Of a stretch of 64,000 bases of DNA, positions 60,079 through 64,000 are shown in pieces. Source of the stretch: Muscardinus avellanarius (lineage: Eukaryota; Chordata; Mammalia; Rodentia; Gliridae); the NCBI GenBank assembly GCA_963383645.1, contig OY726563.1, forward strand, positions 31,167,575 through 31,231,574. Direction: 5' to 3'. Position 1 is the stretch's first letter. Each line of letters opens with the position of its first letter. The notes under the pieces were generated by a model. The model was not told the DNA's origin and ran no database searches. It saw only the letters and a list, made by a program, of their open reading frames with translations. The position numbers and the translations under genes were made by a program.

Positions 60079-62065
60079 TATTTTATTTCTTTAAATTTTT
60101 ATTAGTGTATTGTAATCATAAATAATAATGGGACAAAAGACTTCTGTTTACATACATGCACACATCACCCAATTAGCCCTTACCCAATCCCCACCTCATT
60201 CCCTCCCCATCCCTCCTTCCCATGCTTGGCTTAGTGATTGACTTTGATGTTTGTTTAAGTACATCATGTGCTAAATTTAGAGGGTTTCCTTCTTCCCCCC
60301 TCCCATCCCCTCAGGTCTCCTTATTTGCTCCTCTATAGGATCTCCTTCTTCATCTAGAGTTCCTCCTGTTACACATTTCTCCCTAGCTTTTGCATATTAG
60401 GGAAAGCATTTTATTTTCTCTTTTTTGTGACTGACTAATCTTGCTTAGCATAATGTCCCCCAGTTCCATCCATTTCCCTGAAAATGATGTAATTCTTTTT
60501 AATGGCTGAGTAAAAATACATTGTGTACATATTCCACAGTTTTGTAATTTATTCATCTGTTGATGAACATTTTGGCTGGTTCCATAGTTTGGAAATGGTG
60601 AATTGTGCAGCTATGAACATAGATACACATGAATTAGTTGGTAGTTTTGGTTTCACTTCTTTGGGTAAATACCCAGAAGTGGAATTGCTGGATCAAATGG
60701 TAAGTTCATTCCTATTCTTCTGAGGATCCTCCATATTGTTTTACGAAGTGGTTGCACTAATTTGCAATTCCACCAACAATGTTTTAGAGTTCCCACTTCT
60801 CAACATCCTCGCCAGCATTTGTTGTGTTTTGAATGTTCGCCATTCTGGTTGGAGTTAGGTGGAATATCAGGGTAGTTTTGATTTGTATCTCTCTGATTGC
60901 CAATGATGCTGAGCATTTTGTCAAGCATTTATTGGCCATTTGAATTTCTTCTTTCATGAAGTGTCTATTTAGTTCACTTGCCCATTTTTTGATTGGGTTA
61001 TTTGTTTTCTTAGTGCTGAGTTTCTTGAGTTCTCTGTATATTCTAGATATTAGACCTTTATTGGAGGACTAAGTGGCAAAAACTCCTCTCCCATTCTGTC
61101 GGCTCTCGATTAAGGTTCTTGACAGTTTCCTTTGCTGTACAGAAGCTATTCAGTTTCATGTAATCCTACGTATTGATTCACCTTTCAGTTTCTTGTGCCT
61201 TTGGGGTCTTGTTGAGAAATTTTTATCTGTGCCTATGTGTTGCAGTGTTGTACCTATGTCTTCTTCAAGAAGCCTCAAGGTCTCTGGTCTAATTTCCAAG
61301 TCTTTGATCCATCTTGAATTGACTTTTGTGCAGGGTGAGATGCATATGGTTAAACAGTTTTGCCAACACCATTTGTTGAACAGACTATCTTTCTTCCAGT
61401 GTATGTTTTTGGCCCGTTTGTCAAAAATCAATTGGCTATAAGTGTGTGGATTTGTTTCTGAGTCCTTTATTCTGCTTCATTGGTCTATGTATATGTTTTT
61501 GTGCCAGTACCATGCTGTTTTTATTACAATGGCTTTTTAGTATAGTTTGAAGTCAGGTATTGTGATTCCTCTTGCATGGCTTTTGTTGCTGAGAACTACT
61601 TTGGCTATTCTGGGTTTTTTGTTGTTCCAAATAAATTTAAGGACTGATTTTTCTATGTCTGTGAGGAATGATCTAGGTAATTTAATGGGTATTGCATTGA
61701 ATCTGTAGATCACTTCTGGAAGTATGGCCATTTTGATGATATTTATTCTGCCTATCCATGAACATGCAAGATCTTTCCATCTTCTATGATCTTCGATTTC
61801 TTTTTTCAGTGTTTTATAATTTTCTTCATAGAGGTCTTTTACCTCCTTGGTTAAGTTTATTCCTAAATATTTTATTGTTTGTGGCAAATCCTGAGTGAAA
61901 ATGTTTTCTGAATTTCTTTTTCAGTGGACTTATAGTTGGTATACAGAAAAGCTTCTGATTTTTTTAAGATTAATTTTGTATCCAGACACTTTGCTGAATT
62001 TGTAGATCAGTTTTATAAGCCTTTTGGTTGAGTTTGTTGGGTTTTCTAGGTATAGTATCGTGATA
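60079..62065 (-). mobile_element. L1 (3' UTR plus 3' part of ORF2), antisense, 5' truncated
   Basis: About 2 kb. The 3' UTR (60079-60420) is the part that the composite elements share. A 116-codon open stretch of ORF2 remains at 61537-61887 on the minus strand, with NKPRI-type and IGRINIIKM wording typical of the region after the reverse transcriptase core. Frame breaks elsewhere show it is dead. Confidence 0.88.
61537..61887 (-). pseudogene. L1 ORF2 fragment
   Basis: The reading frame includes [26 protein letters not shown] and [11 protein letters not shown], hallmark L1 ORF2 protein segments downstream of the reverse transcriptase domain. It lacks the endonuclease and catalytic reverse-transcriptase parts and cannot be functional. 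Confidence 0.88.
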
Positions 62066-62612
62066 TTTTAAAATAAAAAAGGATCCTGAGTTAATCACAA
62101 ATGAAGAATTGATGTTACAACCTAGGTGTCTGTCAAAAATGATAAATGGATACAGAACATGTGACATATACAAACAATGGAGTTTTACTCAGCTCTACAA
62201 AAGAACAAATTTATGTAATTTGAAGGAAAATGGATGGAACTAGAGAATATTATGGCAAGTGAGAGCAACCAGTCACAGAAAGTCAAGGGTGGTATATTTG
62301 ATGTCATATGTAAAAACTAGAGAGACAATCTGAAACGAAAGACACTTTAGATTAATGGAGAGACAGACCATTATAATAGTGGAAGGTGATTGGAGAAGGG
62401 GTAAAATAATAACTGGTGAAGAAAACTGTTCTAATAATACTATCTCCATATATGAAGGAATCAATATCAATCTCATTAATATTTGCAGGAAGGAGGAAAG
62501 TGGGATGAGATACAGAGGGAAACACACCAAGTGCTGTGTGCATGTATATTTATATCACTTTGAACCTCACTATGATGTATAACTACAACACAACAATAAA
62601 AGTTTAAAAATA
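62066..62612 (+). mobile_element. L1 3' end, sense, abutting the antisense L1
   Basis: aatggatggaactagagaat, gtcatatgtaaaaactagag and the terminal actacaacacaacaataaaag. It starts where the antisense L1 stops, so the two lie 5' end to 5' end. Confidence 0.8.
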
Positions 62613-62623
62613 AATACATAAAT

Positions 62624-62848
62624 AGGCCTGGAGTGGTGGTATGCGTGTAATCCCCACACTTGGGAGGCAGAGACAGGAGGATCGCGCAGGTTCGAAGCCA
62701 GCTGGGCTGGCTTAAGAGTCCCTGTTTCCAAATAAAAATGTAAAAATTGGTCTGGGAGTGTAGCCGGAGGTAGAAGGACTTCCAGGAACCCCAGTACCAC
62801 CAAAAATAAATACATACATACATACATACATACATACATACATACATA
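62624..62848 (+). mobile_element. SINE with an (ACAT)n tail
   Basis: ggcctggagtggtggtatgc to accccagtaccacc; ten or so ACAT units at 62808-62848 create false open frames on the minus strand. Confidence 0.84.
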
Positions 62849-62975
62849 GAGATTCAGTGTGAAGACATTGCCAAAGTTTCAACATCTAATTAATGATAGA
62901 GTGTGGACTTAAGTTGGAGTGTGAATAGATACTAGTAGAAAAGCAGTACTAGTGGATGATGTAAAAAGTGAAACA

Positions 62976-63203
62976 CAAGCCAGGCGTGGTGGCGCACGCT
63001 TGTAATTCCAGCATTTGGGAGGCTGAGACCGGAGGATCTTGGTTCATGAACAGCTTCAGCCACTTAGTGAGGCCCTTTGCAACTCAGTGAGACCCGGTTT
63101 CAAAATAAAGAATAAAAAATAGGGCAGGAGGTGTAGCTCGGAGGTCGAATGTCCCTGGGTTCCATCCCCAGACCTGCCAAAAAAAAAAAAAAAAAAAAAA
63201 AAG
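62976..63203 (+). mobile_element. SINE with a 25-base A tail, young-looking
   Basis: agccaggcgtggtggcgcac to catccccagacctgcc. It keeps several CpGs, and its long pure A tail suggests recent insertion. Confidence 0.87.
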
Positions 63204-63299
63204 GTGAAACACAAACATGTTTTTCAACTACTGATGTCAGAGAACCATTGCTTCTGAAGGAAGAAATTCTATTTACTGAATGACTTATGACTTTTGCTG

Positions 63300-64000
63300 T
63301 CTCCTTAATTCAAATATTCTTCCAAAAACTGGCTATCCATCTTTAGAAAAGTGGAATTAAGTCCTAACCTTCACAAGAGTCCACTTGAGATGGATCAAGA
63401 CCTGGAAATTAGACCAGAGACTATAATTATTAGAGGAGGGTATAGATCCAATACTTCAACATATAAGAACAGATAGGAAGTTCCTCAATAAACCCCCAAA
63501 GCTCAGGAAATTAAAATAAGAATTAATAAATGGGATGGCATTAAACTAAAAAGTTTCTGCTCATCAAAAGAAACCATTAAGTACCTTGATAAAAAGCTGA
63601 CAGACTGGGAGAAGATCTTTGACAACTACTGCTCTGATGGAGGAATAGTATTTAGAATGTATAAGGAACTTACAGCTAAAAAAATAACTCAATCAAAAAT
63701 TAGCAAGTAGAGCCGGGTGTGGTGGCGCATGCTTGTAATCCCAGCATTCAGGAGGCTGAGACTGGAGAATCACAGGTCGCTGACAGCCTCAGCTACTTAG
63801 TGAGGCCCTCTGCAACTCAGTGAGACCCCGGTTTCAAAATAAAGAATAAAAATTAGGCAGGGGGTGTAGCTCGGAGGTCGAATGCCCCTGGGTTCCATCC
63901 CCAGACCCGCAAAAAAAAAAAAATGCAAGTAAACTAAATAGATGCTTCAGAAAAGAAGAAATACCTCTGCGTTGCTTTTGTTGCTGAGAAATACTTAAGG
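63300..64000 (+). mobile_element. L1 ORF2 3'-part fragment, interrupted by a SINE at 63710
   Basis: aaactggctatccatcttta, cctggaaattagaccagaga, gggatggcattaaactaaaa and gacagactgggagaagatct. After the SINE the L1 resumes (aactaaatagatgcttcag) and may run off the end of the window. Confidence 0.8.
63710..63923 (+). mobile_element. SINE inserted in the L1 fragment
   Basis: gagccgggtgtggtggcgca to catccccagacccgc. gcaagtag before it and gcaagtaa after it are a likely target duplication. Confidence 0.87.

Noticed and set aside
61073..61441. 122-codon open frame on the + strand
   Set aside because: It is the antisense shadow of an L1 in ORF2 orientation on the minus strand.
62476..62847. Minus-strand open frames starting with MYVCMYVC repeats
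   Set aside because: Translation of the (ACAT)n tail and the SINE complement.

Overview
This window is nuclear DNA from a rodent, very probably a member of the squirrel family, and it corresponds to the X-chromosome interval around H2AP and SYTL5 (Xp11.4 in human). Three things support this. First, about fifty SINE copies pair a 7SL-derived (B1-like) head with a tail resembling tRNA-Ala/ID, the B1-dID type known from sciurids and their relatives. Second, there are many L1 3' ends of one lineage. Third, the gene content is two short testis-type histone H2A variant genes followed by the first coding exon of SYTL5, all on the + strand. Most of the sequence is AT-rich intergenic or intronic DNA filled with repeats.

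Layout. 1-7.2 kb: an old L1 3' end and SINEs, several nested in one another. 7.3-8.7 kb: a composite retroelement made of twenty ~50-bp GC-rich tandem units joined to an L1 3' UTR and inserted into a SINE. 9.0-9.9 kb: an intact intronless H2A.P (H2AP/HYPM) gene with its promoter and poly(A) signal. 12.1-13.1 kb: an intact intronless H2A.L-type gene in the same orientation. The two genes share promoter motifs and a strikingly similar 3' flank, so they look like an old tandem duplication. 13-39.9 kb: intergenic DNA with SINEs, L1 and MIR pieces and other old repeats. 39.96-40.43 kb: an exon of SYTL5 with a 5' UTR, the start codon, 39 complete codons and a splice donor. 40.59-41.35 kb: a second, shorter, antisense copy of the composite retroelement, 159 bp inside the SYTL5 intron. 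41.4-64 kb: presumed SYTL5 intron with SINEs, a 200-base assembly gap at 45057-45256 and three substantial L1 pieces after 57 kb.

The genes are not an operon. The histone variants belong to a family expressed in male germ cells, while SYTL5 encodes a Rab27-binding synaptotagmin-like protein of membrane trafficking. The most notable observation is the VNTR plus L1-3'UTR composite, present twice with the same internal junction. Its architecture recalls primate SVA/LAVA elements, or alternatively an internally deleted L1 that kept tandem 5' UTR monomers. Alignments were made by eye; family names for older repeats are from memory and are marked as uncertain where they are.
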